From Sphaeroforma sirkka (lineage: Eukaryota; Opisthokonta; Ichthyosporea; Ichthyophonida): a stretch of 27,500 bases of DNA. A program made the translations under genes and the position numbers. The notes below the pieces were generated by a model. The model was given only the letters and a program-made list of their open reading frames with translations, had not been told where the DNA came from and searched no databases. The number at the start of each line of letters is the position of its first letter. Within the stretch, counting starts at the first letter, position 1. The stretch spans positions 1 through 27,500 of the forward strand of contig LUCW03000735.1 of the NCBI GenBank assembly GCA_001586965.3, read 5' to 3'. This document shows, piece by piece, positions 18,286 through 27,500 of the stretch.

Positions 18286-18443
18286 CATATATATACATGC
18301 ATACATACGTACATACGTACATAAATCCATCCATCTATCTATCCATCTATATATATACATAGATACATAGATACATAGATACATACTTACATACATACAT
18401 CTATCTATCTATCTATCTATCCATCTATCTATTTATCTATCTA

Positions 18444-18492
<49 letters not shown>
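18158..18492. repeat. Compound microsatellite (AT, ACAC, CATA, ATCT)
   Basis: Long array of AT dinucleotides, CAAA and CACA, then CATA/TACA tetranucleotides, GATA/TAGA units, ATCT units and a second AT tract (about 18448-18490). It has the same unit types as 1-147 on the other strand. Open frames here encode only Tyr/Ile/His/Met/Cys strings. Confidence 0.95.
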
Positions 18493-18495
<3 letters not shown>

Positions 18496-19930
18496 GTGTG
18501 TGTGTGTGGATATGTATACGCTTTCTAACATAATCGTTAGCACCAGATTTTCAACTGTGAAACACGCGCAAAGATTTAGACCCGTCCACTAGTAGAAGTG
18601 ATGACAATTGACTTTTAGAGACTCAGGGACTTTGAGCATCTCCCAATTAGAATCAATTGCCCTTGGTTGCCTGAATTGCGTCTGTCAGCCTACCATCCCC
18701 GTCGGCAGTGGTCATTTAGCATACATTTACACCTTCTCGTGTACCTCTTCTGACTATTACTTTTACCAGTCTTCTTACCTATCAAACGATATCGTTAACA
18801 TCAGTTAACCTGTCAAGCTGCCTGCATAAAATGCCCTCACAGCATGCCACTCCTGTGAGTGCGTCTGCCTGGCAGTCTCATAGCTCTTAACATTCCCGAT
18901 GTTGTGAATGGCAAACCAGTCCTGTGCCCTTTAATAAGACATGCATGCTCCAGAGGAATGAGAAGACTCTGGTAGTCTGCTTGGTATAAGCTGTTGAATG
19001 CGTCCTATATTCCAACGAATGAACCACAGTGAGACCTGAAAGTACCTCGAAACTCAGCCTTTCAAATAAGTGAAACACTGAAAGGTAAATAAATAACTCA
19101 AGCAGGCTTCAAGTTTTAAAAAAAATAGAATAAAATTACCATGAGGATTCGACACAATATGCAAAATGTTTTTTTCAAAATAAAACAATTTGCGCGGGCT
19201 CGTAAACTTTTTTTAGACAAACATGAACGTGTTGAATTTAGGAGGCTACGATGAACGGCACAGTCTAGAGCGATATAAATATATTCATTCCATCAGTTTG
19301 CGTAGGTCTCCACAACGACACCTGTACACATACATGTATGGTCACCCTACAGATTAGAGATATCAGGTGCCACAATATACGGTAGAAGGGCCTAGCGATC
19401 TCAATGATAGCACCTCCTTTCTAGATACCGTCTCTAGCCACACGTGCAGTGAATTAGAGCACAGTTGCGTTCCACGGAAACACACATATATATATTTTCG
19501 ATAAGCAGCGAGTATAGACAAGCATGAATGTAGGCAAAGCGGATAGTTAGAAATTTAATAACCAGTTTGGTTATGATTGACGAGCATCTACCACCAGTAA
19601 GTCGACAAATAGGGGGTCCATGTAGCGAAAGCAGGTGACACGTTACCAGTAAAAGATCCGTCTGTAGGTATGATTGCTTGTATAATGACGAGTTAAAACG
19701 GGATACCTAATAGCTCATACAGGGGCACATATACAGTAGGTGGTGTATTCTGGTTATATAAATCACTTTTGTCTGCGATCAAACTTGTATTTGTCGTACT
19801 CAACTGGCACCAGGCCACACAACCGTAGATATCGGCGCATATAGTGATGATCTAGCATCCATCCGTTCCATACATATCAACATAGGGCTCTAGGGTAATC
19901 TGAATCGCTCTACAAGTCCGTTACACTGCT
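18493..19930. other. Intergenic stretch upstream of the PPR gene
   Basis: About 1.4 kb without a supported gene. Open frames at 18608-18808 (+) and 18887-19078 (-) show no recognisable domains. The core promoter of the PPR gene should lie in the right part. No convincing TATA box or initiator can be assigned, though AT-rich segments are present (for example TATAAATATATT near 19274). Confidence 0.5.
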
Positions 19931-22900
19931 ATGTACGCAGGCCTGAACACAGTACATACGGGATATGGTTCGATAAGGATGCGTTTCCAGTTTGAGCTGT
20001 CACAGTGCCTAGTAAAGCTCCCCATGTGCGTGCGTCGCCGCGTTCTATGTTCACTGGGAAGTTACAGGTGCAGCTCACACGCAAGTCGCAGAAAGTTACA
20101 TCGTTCCCATAAGGTATCAGGCGGGATGTATAATGGATCAGCTGCGTGCAGACATGCGGTCAGTACACATACAGTATTGCCAAACGCGCTGGGCGGCTCA
20201 CGTATGTTTGGCGTGCTGAGAGAGACACGCACACATACACCGTTACTTCAGCCTAGGAGTAGAGGGTCACGACAGAACCACACAACAATATTACCTAAAC
20301 ATAGAATACATCACCGAATTGCTATTAGTTCGCTGCAATATCGGTTGTTCACAACCATACCAGAACGACCACAAATACATGCCAAGCTAAGTCAAACATC
20401 TCTGCTTAGTTCAAGCAGTCGTTGCCATATCCATACGATACCGAACCAATCAACCATATCTGAGAGTCACAATCACAACAGTGTAGATGTACTAGAGAAG
20501 AGTGTAGCTACAGCGAGCAATGGGTTCATACACGGGGATGCACTCCAACAGGAGGCTCAAAGACTCTCCGCAGATATCACAGCACCCCACCTGGGCGCAT
20601 TGCAGAAGCGACACACACACGTGGCTTCGCATCGAAGTGACACTATACGCCCTAGTCGGCGGAGGGTGAGGCTACCAGAGCTTTGGCGAGAGGCCGAAGC
20701 ATCACAGAACTACACGGACGTGTGTGCGCATGTGGATGAGCTGTTGCAGCGAGAGACACTGCTGTGCAAGGACGGCCTTCTGGCTATGCAGGTGTACAAG
20801 AACACTGGCGAGCCAGAGAAGTGCGAGAGAGTGCTGGAGTATCTCCGCAAACGTAATACCAAGTTAACCAGTCAGCACTACAATGTGGTGATGGCGAGCC
20901 TTGGCGAGGCTGGGGACTATAACCGTGCAAACGAGTACTATAGGGAGATGGACAAGGCTGGTGTGGCTATCACGAGCAGGACGCATAGCGCCATGATGAC
21001 GGCGTATAAGCAAGGGGGCCAATGGAAAGATGGCCTTAAATTATTCAGAAGGCTGCAGAAGAAACAAGCCCCTCTGGACTACGATGCTTACATGTGTGCG
21101 CTAGCTCTGTGTTCCAAAGACGGGCGGTGGAGAGATGCCCTGAAGTGGTTGCAGGGGGCTCGGATCAGGGGCCTGTCGTGCAATACAGGTATGTATAACA
21201 GCACACTGGCAGCATGCTCCAAAGCAGGTGTCGCAGACCCTGCAGTGAAGCTATACTGGGAGATGGAGAATATGGGTATCGCACGCGATGTGAATACGTA
21301 CAGTATAATTCTCGGTGCGTGTGCGAAGGACAAGAAAGGAAAAGGTAATACGGCTGTAAGTATACTGAAGAAGCTGCTCTCAAGCAATATTGTTCCTACC
21401 ACCAAGATATATAACAAGACAATCTCTGCGTGCGCAGCCGACGGGCAATGGGCGAAGACTGTTGAGCTGCTGCAAGAGATGCACCTGCGGGGTGTGGCAT
21501 GCGACACCTTCTCGTACAGTAAAGTTATCTCTGCTTGTGCAAAGGCCGGCAAAATGGACACAGCCTTACATCTATTGCGAGACTTGGAGGCTACGCATGT
21601 GGCTAGGGATAGCACCACATACAACGGAGTTATTCAGGCATATTCTAAGAACGGCGACTGGACGAGTGCGCTAAGCATGCTGCGTGAGATGCTTCGCCTG
21701 GGTATCGCCGGTGAGACTGTCTCCTACAACCGGGCGATCTCGGCGTGCGCCAAAGCTGGGCAACATATCCCGGCTCTGTATCTGCTGCGGACTATGCGGG
21801 CTGGCGACGTGGCCATCGACAAGTACACGCTCAGTCAAGTGCTACTCGCATGTATGAAGTACGCGGAGTGGACGCATGCCCTGATTGTCTTGCGCGAGGC
21901 TCCGCAGATGGGCGTGGCGCGCGATACCGTTTTATACAACAACGCAATAACGGTATGTGCGAATGCCGGCGAGTGGGGAGAGGCTCTGAAGTTGTTACAG
22001 GAAATGTCAACGGAAGGCGTTGCCTGTGATACAGTTACCTACACCCAGGCCATTGCCGCATGTGCCAAAGGCGACCAGTGTGACAAGGCCATACACTTGC
22101 TGCGGGAAATGGCCGACAGAGATATCGGATACAGCACCGAGGTGTACAATGCAGCCATCACCGCATGCCACGGGCGCGGACGATGGGGAGACGCACTCAA
22201 GCTACTGCGTGAGATGCAGAGCCAGGCGTTGGTATGCAACACAGCCACATACAACAGCGCGATCGCTGCGTGTAAGACGGACGGAGTGTGGGAGGAGGCT
22301 CGTTCCTTGTTGCGTGAGATGGGTGAAAAGAACGTCGCTTGTGACCTGCACACTTACCGGGGTGTGATCACCGCGTGTGCGACGGCAGGTGCATGGCAAG
22401 CGGCGCTAGCGTTGCTGGCGGAAATGCCGGAGAAAGGGTTACAAACCGACACTTACACCTACACAAGCGCCATCAGCTCGTGTGTAGCAGACGGGCAGTG
22501 GGAAGTGGCCTTGGATCTATTCAATCGTATGGACATGGAGGGTATAGAGAAAAATCCGGCGGCGTACAATGCTGTGATTGAGGTTCTGGGCAAGCAAAGT
22601 AACCTCGCAGGCAGAATCGATGTGTTGTACGATGAAATGGCCGTTTTGTTGCCAGAGTATGTGACAAAATGGGACAATCTGTGGGAGAATGGACTGTTAG
22701 ATTTGCACAACCACTCAGCGCATGTCGCGCAGGCTGCGGTGAGACGTCTGCTGCGATTGATGAGTGCGCAGCGGCAGCAGCACGCAGCGGGCGATAAAAG
22801 TGGACTAGTGCCGAGTGACTGTGGATCAAATAGCACGAATGTAGGTGCGACCAGATTGTGTGACCAGAGGAGTAGTGGGCCGGTATTGAATGGCAGTAGG

Positions 22901-23206
22901 CCAGGTGGACTAGCGTTGCGAGCCATTGTGGTAGGTAAAGGGAACAACAGCGTGGACGGTCGGGTGGTACTGCCTGCGGTCCAAGCCCTATTGCGGGATC
23001 TAAAACCGCCTATATCTTCTCGTTTGAGTGTTGAGAATGACGGGGAATTGTTTTTGGATGAGAGTGACCTGGACAAATGGTTGGAAGCTAGTCAACATTG
23101 TGGGGACGTGCGTAGTACAGACAAGCCTAAGCTTTTGGCCAACACGGAGAGGAGCGATAGGTCAGGTGATGGGGCGAAAGTAAGTATTTCAGCGCTCACA
23201 GAATAG
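19931..23206 (+). CDS. PPR-SMR protein, probable organellar RNA-binding factor (1,091 aa)
   Basis: A single uninterrupted frame from the first ATG after an in-frame TGA (19901) to TAG. Residues 1-250 are Arg/His/Ser-rich and nearly free of acidic residues in the first 60, consistent with a mitochondrial or plastid targeting region. Residues 314-913 hold about 17 back-to-back 35-residue pentatricopeptide motifs (typical unit: TVSYNRAISACAKAGQ; one unit of 37). Residues 922-1051 match the Smr fold: LDLHNHS (922-929), AIVVGKGNNS (998-1007, His of the usual GxGxHS replaced by Asn), ENDGEL (1035-1040) and DKWL (1048-1051). PPR tracts bind single-stranded RNA base by base. PPR-SMR proteins in plants act in organellar RNA processing and translation, and some Smr domains cut nucleic acid. 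No intron is apparent. The family assignment is firm; the organelle and target are inferred. Confidence 0.93.
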   Translation: MYAGLNTVHTGYGSIRMRFQFELSQCLVKLPMCVRRRVLCSLGSYRCSSHASRRKLHRSHKVSGGMYNGSAACRHAVSTHTVLPNALGGSRMFGVLRETRTHTPLLQPRSRGSRQNHTTILPKHRIHHRIAISSLQYRLFTTIPERPQIHAKLSQTSLLSSSSRCHIHTIPNQSTISESHNHNSVDVLEKSVATASNGFIHGDALQQEAQRLSADITAPHLGALQKRHTHVASHRSDTIRPSRRRVRLPELWREAEASQNYTDVCAHVDELLQRETLLCKDGLLAMQVYKNTGEPEKCERVLEYLRKRNTKLTSQHYNVVMASLGEAGDYNRANEYYREMDKAGVAITSRTHSAMMTAYKQGGQWKDGLKLFRRLQKKQAPLDYDAYMCALALCSKDGRWRDALKWLQGARIRGLSCNTGMYNSTLAACSKAGVADPAVKLYWEMENMGIARDVNTYSIILGACAKDKKGKGNTAVSILKKLLSSNIVPTTKIYNKTISACAADGQWAKTVELLQEMHLRGVACDTFSYSKVISACAKAGKMDTALHLLRDLEATHVARDSTTYNGVIQAYSKNGDWTSALSMLREMLRLGIAGETVSYNRAISACAKAGQHIPALYLLRTMRAGDVAIDKYTLSQVLLACMKYAEWTHALIVLREAPQMGVARDTVLYNNAITVCANAGEWGEALKLLQEMSTEGVACDTVTYTQAIAACAKGDQCDKAIHLLREMADRDIGYSTEVYNAAITACHGRGRWGDALKLLREMQSQALVCNTATYNSAIAACKTDGVWEEARSLLREMGEKNVACDLHTYRGVITACATAGAWQAALALLAEMPEKGLQTDTYTYTSAISSCVADGQWEVALDLFNRMDMEGIEKNPAAYNAVIEVLGKQSNLAGRIDVLYDEMAVLLPEYVTKWDNLWENGLLDLHNHSAHVAQAAVRRLLRLMSAQRQQHAAGDKSGLVPSDCGSNSTNVGATRLCDQRSSGPVLNGSRPGGLALRAIVVGKGNNSVDGRVVLPAVQALLRDLKPPISSRLSVENDGELFLDESDLDKWLEASQHCGDVRSTDKPKLLANTERSDRSGDGAKVSISALTE

Positions 23207-25572
23207 GCGGTGTACAGTGTGTGCTGAAAGGCAGTTGAGGATGGTTTAGCACTAAGGATGAGATTGGGACGGGCTAGTGGTGAAATAGAGAGATTCATGC
23301 AACGATTTAAATTACTGTTTGGGCTGAATGAGGGAGCACCATGACACCGGAAAGGTTAAGTATATAGAAGAAGCTGGATTAAGCCTAATATGTGCTCACG
23401 GATTTGTAATTACAGCATTGGGGTGTCCGAATGTAAGTCCGCTAGATTTCCACCGAATGAGCTTAGTACGAAGAGTTCTGTATGGCGGGTACTGACTCAT
23501 ACGTGAGAGGGTCGTACAAAAAACTATAGGGATATAGTTTTTAAGTCTGAAAAAAAAGCGACATAAATTTTGTATGTGTACATGTATGCCAATATACATA
23601 TGGGCGAGCCTCAACGGCCAAAGGTAGCTGATGTGTATGGCGAGTATCAAAGAGTCTATTTGTATCTCGCTGCATGAGACAATGGATCGCGATGGGCAAA
23701 CTGATAAATGTCTAGGCTCTTGATATGAGACAGCTGTGTGGATTAGAAACTCATGCAGGTTAGCGAGAGTGGCTAGAAGTGACAAGTGTATTTCTGGTCT
23801 GAGATTCCGTTGCGTATATACATCCCATTTTTGTCTTGAAAAGTGTTTTCGGTGTGCATCGAACAAGCACTTTCAGAGAAAAGTCAGTATTTGCAAATAT
23901 ATCGGTGCGGGTCGGCTTGTCAGCAGGTGCTGGCTTATCGTGGTGAACATTTCAAACAGTATTTCGCGTGTATTGGGTGAGACTCCTATACGCTAAAGTT
24001 TTGAGAGATAAAATGCCAGTGTCAATGCAAGGCGAACGTCTGAAGTGGCAGATCGAAGTACTTATACTCGATAGAAACATTTGTCGCAACAGCACATCTG
24101 AGGAGTTCTGGTGCCCTTCATTGGAGAACCGATCTGCGTTGTCGCTGTGCTTGATGTATTGGAAACATGCCCTATTGTTATATAGGCGCACGACGTTTGA
24201 TATCAACCTGTCGTTCTTGGTTGATTGACTGCTAGTATGAAGAATTCGTTCCTAGTTGGCCGAACCACGGGATATATAGATGCTTCAATACTCTCAAAAG
24301 TCTCAATGGATTTACGATGTGCCAATTATGAATATTGCAAATGAATGCTTTAGGCTAAGCCAGTAAGGAGGTTGTCGGTCACAGAAAGAGGGGATAGGCT
24401 GTATCCGATATGATGCCTTACATGCCTTTTGAAAACATAGAAAGTTTTTGATATTTTTATTTTCTTAATTTTTTTAAACTAACAATCTCGCACGATTCCA
24501 TTCTTCTGTCGCATTCCGAACGCTCGAGCGTTGAATGTCTAAAGTCCGAACCATACTATGATCTCGATCTACTACTGAGGCAATCTCTGTTGAGTGTAAT
24601 CCATTAAAAACTATTCATATTTACATAAAATTCTAAAATATTAAAATTTGCCAATATCAAGGTATGCAATTCTAGTTCCTGCTAGCTCAATCGCTGAACG
24701 AGAGCTGCCTTCTACAACATCACTCGCAATCGCACCCATAATTCTGGCCTGCCAAAAGCTATTCCCTCCGTATTATTCATATTTCCTCCGCATTGTTCCT
24801 ATTTCTTAAGATCAGCTCTTACTATCGTCCGCTGTCAAGCGCTTAGTACGCTTATAGCCTCCATGTCAAAGCTAGAAGTTGACCCCATGTCAAAGCTAGA
24901 ACACGCCGCACTGAATATCCGTCCCCACGTACTTGTGGTAGTGCCCTGCAACACACAGTGTCCGAGCGCACACACCCGCAACCACAGCCGACGGAACTCG
25001 GCATCGTACTCGAACGAGTTTTTATTGTTATTCCTGTGTGTGTATAGTGCAGTTTTTATGTCAAGGGTTTGGAGTTTTGGAATTCAGAATTTAAAGTATA
25101 GGGATTTGGGGTTGTTATGGGGGTGTGTTGCACGGGTGTGAAATGGGCTGACGCCACACGTAGACCATGCAAAACACTGGCGATGGCGTGATACTTTGAT
25201 GATGAGCGTCAAACTATATATGCGAATGTTGTACGTTGAGAAAAGGTATATGTGAACTAATGTAAGCAGACATAGGACTGCATCGCACAATATCTGTAAA
25301 TATACATACAATATACCCGCAGAAGCAAAAATCAGAAAACAGTTATTGTAGATATACAATACAAATAATACCTTTATCAATAGCAGTCAATTGTATTTGA
25401 ATTCTCATATCATACAAAATACAACAAAACTTTACAAACCAATAGCAGTTATACTTGCACCTGAAGCGAAATTCACATACACTACATATCCTTTTATTCA
25501 CAAATCAATACCAAAACATTGCATATCGAAATACGAACTATCCTCTACATAATGCATGCGAAAGTAACTTAC
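23207..25572. other. Intergenic stretch, no supported gene
   Basis: About 2.3 kb downstream of the PPR gene. Open frames at 23396-23866 (-), 23968-24228 (+) and 24863-25141 (+) carry no recognisable domain. The last begins with a 15-base direct repeat (ATGTCAAAGCTAGAA at 24863 and 24887). A 32-codon minus-strand frame (24739-24641, ATG to TAA) preceded by a TTTTGGCAG acceptor-like site has protein-like composition and could be an exon. The 3' end of the minus-strand gene to the right may also lie here. Confidence 0.45.
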
Positions 25573-27041
25573 GATTCAGCGCAGATGGCTGCTGGCCCTT
25601 GCCGCAGCCGCGAGTACGTTCTGTTATTGACCAGCTGTAGATCAATTGCAATTGTCCTGAAGGCGTCTGAATTCCGTTGTCCAGGTCCCATTTCTTGTGA
25701 CAATATAAATCTCATGCTCTCAATCACTTCCGCTGAGCTCAGGCATGCGCTCAGCACTAGCATACTGCAACAAAGAGACGGCATAATTCAGCACCATCCC
25801 TAAACCCCTGATCAGCATGCGGATACACAGAATATATCTCATGAATACTTCCTACAAACACCCCACGTACACACACCCTTCACACATACCGTGGAAACTC
25901 CACCATCAACGTCGGGCTGAAGCATACAATGTCTTCCAAACTCAACACTTGGTCATCTGCAAGAGCCCTCAGCACACGCTTAGCCTCACTCGTCAGCAGC
26001 GCTTCGGACAGGTTAGTCTTAGCTGTGTGTATGGACTCATACACTCGATACGCTGCACAGAATGCACGTAGCACCGTCTGGTACTCACATTTGCAGGCAC
26101 TGCGTTTGCCGTCGCGGGCGGTTCCCTGTTGGTTGAGATGAGATAGCAGATGGAATAAGCATGTGGATATGATACGAGGATGAAGTGAGGTGCGATTTCG
26201 ATGTCATCTGAATGTTGTATATGAGGAGAGAGGTGAGATTAGATGTGCTGTGTACACGCTGTAGGACGTACAGATCGCAGGCAGCACTGCGATCCCTCGC
26301 ATTTGAAAGTATGTTTAGATACGCTTTTATCGCACGTAGCACAGGTTCGTTGAAACAGAAACTAGTACTGCAGCCACTATATGTATGCCTAAGTGACTAA
26401 GGAGAAGCGCCAGAAACCAGACAGTGAGCAGACACTACACGCAATAGATTGATGCGAGTGAGCACAAACACTCATATGTATATTTCGGCAGACGCATATA
26501 TGGCTGTCGAGCTCATTCTCACGAGCGCAATAAGGCCAGCGACTGAACCGAACAGATGTCCAGTAAAAAGGTAGGTGTAGATATTCAATTCAGCTGCAAC
26601 GGCCAGCCTACGCTGCGCCCTAAGCATAGTCAATAGAGATGCAGTGTACAGGTGATATCTTGATATTCGTGTTGCAATGAAGTATTAAACTGTAGATTAT
26701 CGCAACACAGACGGCCCGCAAACTATCACCCCCCAACTACCGGACGCTGACATGCGAAGGTGCGTATGCGGAAGATGAAGCTCCGAAGGTACCCTAGCAA
26801 ATTCAGATATACTCAACACAAAGTGCGCTTTGCAACTTCATGTACATTCACCACAGCTTATGATTAGCACATGCATATGAACACAACTTACATTCAGTGC
26901 GAACTGCGACAGCTCCTCGCGACAGTCATTGAACGCTACAATGACTTTGTTTGCGGCTTTTTGTAGGTGGCGATCCCCGTGTTGCGCATTCATTTGTATG
27001 GCACTGAGTATGAGGGCCACTTGTATCTTGGAGGATCCGGG
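25573..27041 (-). CDS. Predicted intron-containing gene, partial, unknown function
   Basis: Five minus-strand blocks are open, protein-like and bounded by GT..AG sites with matching phases: 27041-26892 (50 codons, PGSSKIQVAL...SQFALN, donor GTAAGT), 26793-26741 (53 nt, donor GTAGTT), 26619-26523 (97 nt, donor GTGAGA), 26125-25890 (236 nt, acceptor CCAACAG, donor GTATGT) and 25764-25573 (192 nt, acceptor TTTGTTGCAG, donor GTAAGT). Introns are 98, 121, 397 and 125 nt. The 397-nt one could hide a further 90-nt phase-0 exon at 26361-26272 (Cys-rich, donor GTACGT). The two largest blocks give a helical, Leu/Ala-rich product (KTNLSEALLTSEAKRVLRAL, SSAEVIESMRFILSQEMG). No family recognised. The first and last exons are not identified. 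Blocks 1, 4 and 5 are the firmest; the small ones are tentative. Confidence 0.45.
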
Positions 27042-27500
27042 CTGTGGTATGATGAAGGGTGTGATGTTAGAATCACACATATTCATGTGTATTTGAAAGT
27101 ATTTGTACATAGAATGCTAGTACAGCGTAGGTTTATGTGCACTTGCACGTGAGAGCTGCGTCAGAGCTTATATTGCGGTGAAGGTGTGCTGTGTTAGATC
27201 TCGGTGCAAAGTATACTGTACCCGTACCCATTGTGCATTCGAACGAGATGTTTTGGACCTTGTATCCATCACAAGTATGCATGAATGATAACCAATATAC
27301 ATGCATGCATGCTGCACTGGACCAGGCTACTGCGTAGATGTTTACAATTCTTCCGCGAGATAGTATACTGCTAGTGCAACTTGGAAAAGATAGAACCCGC
27401 AACATCTATCTGATCTATTCTATACGTATGTATATAACCAGGACGCAAGTATACATGCTATATGCAGCATACATAAACTCTATCTCCATCATAATTGGTC
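27042..27500. other. Probable intron or upstream part of the minus-strand gene
   Basis: The polypyrimidine-like TTCATCATACCACAG acceptor (minus strand, ending at 27042) implies an exon further right. No block could be assigned with confidence. Short direct GCAT/ATGC repeats occur near 27300. Confidence 0.35.

Noticed and set aside
17990..18396. Overlapping open frames of about 75-114 codons on both strands
   Set aside because: They translate simple repeats (Tyr/Ile/Met/Val/Cys strings) and have no protein character.
18158..18492. CRISPR-like array
   Set aside because: Units are 2-4 bp microsatellites without unique spacers of constant length, in a eukaryotic context.
21088..21624. 178-codon minus-strand open frame and other long antisense frames within the PPR gene
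   Set aside because: Mirror frames of the regular 105-bp PPR repeat on the other strand; the + strand product has a clear family.
23396..23866. 156-codon minus-strand open frame
   Set aside because: No recognisable domain or splice context; composition (His, Ile, Ser, Leu rich) is not convincing.

Overview
The window is eukaryotic nuclear DNA, most likely from a unicellular eukaryote. It has long AT/GATA/CATA microsatellites, nested LTR and non-LTR retrotransposons, a 1,091-residue pentatricopeptide-repeat protein, and coding blocks with matching GT..AG splice sites. No bacterial operon structure is visible. The exact organism cannot be read from the sequence. A repeat-rich protist (for example an ichthyosporean, alga or stramenopile) would fit. 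A short plant-type TTTAGGG repeat is present, but it is internal and weak evidence.

Region 1-1628 is low-complexity and non-coding. Region 1629-12145 is one degenerate LINE (non-LTR retrotransposon) split by two LTR insertions of the same family. Its endonuclease part lies at about 1629-2206, its reverse transcriptase at 8286-10349, and its C-terminal part at 10945-12145. The first insertion (2207-8281, + strand) is a Ty3/gypsy-like element with gag, protease, RT, RNase H, an NPPW-motif domain, integrase and a chromo-like tail. Its 3' LTR is 595 bp and its 5' LTR is reduced to 44 bp. The second insertion (10350-10944, - strand) is a solo LTR of the same 595 bp length, with about nine mismatches to the first. 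Both are flanked by 4-bp target-site duplications (GATA and CGGG). The LINE 3' part also carries a 212-bp tandem duplication.

Region about 12210-16268 is a second, 5'-truncated and more diverged gypsy copy with the same domain order. It ends in an 18-G polypurine tract and the start of an LTR. All retrotransposon reading frames are broken by stops, frameshifts, a deletion and a TTTAGGG insertion, so both elements look dead.

Region 16300-19930 holds coding-looking fragments of unknown origin, an 81-bp-arm inverted repeat, a long microsatellite and about 1.4 kb with nothing recognisable. The best host gene is at 19931-23206 (+): an uninterrupted PPR-SMR protein with a basic N-terminus, about 17 tandem PPR motifs and a C-terminal Smr domain, probably an organellar RNA-binding factor. 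Further right, 25573-27041 (-) shows a series of short open blocks with splice sites and compatible phases. This is likely part of an intron-rich gene of unknown function.
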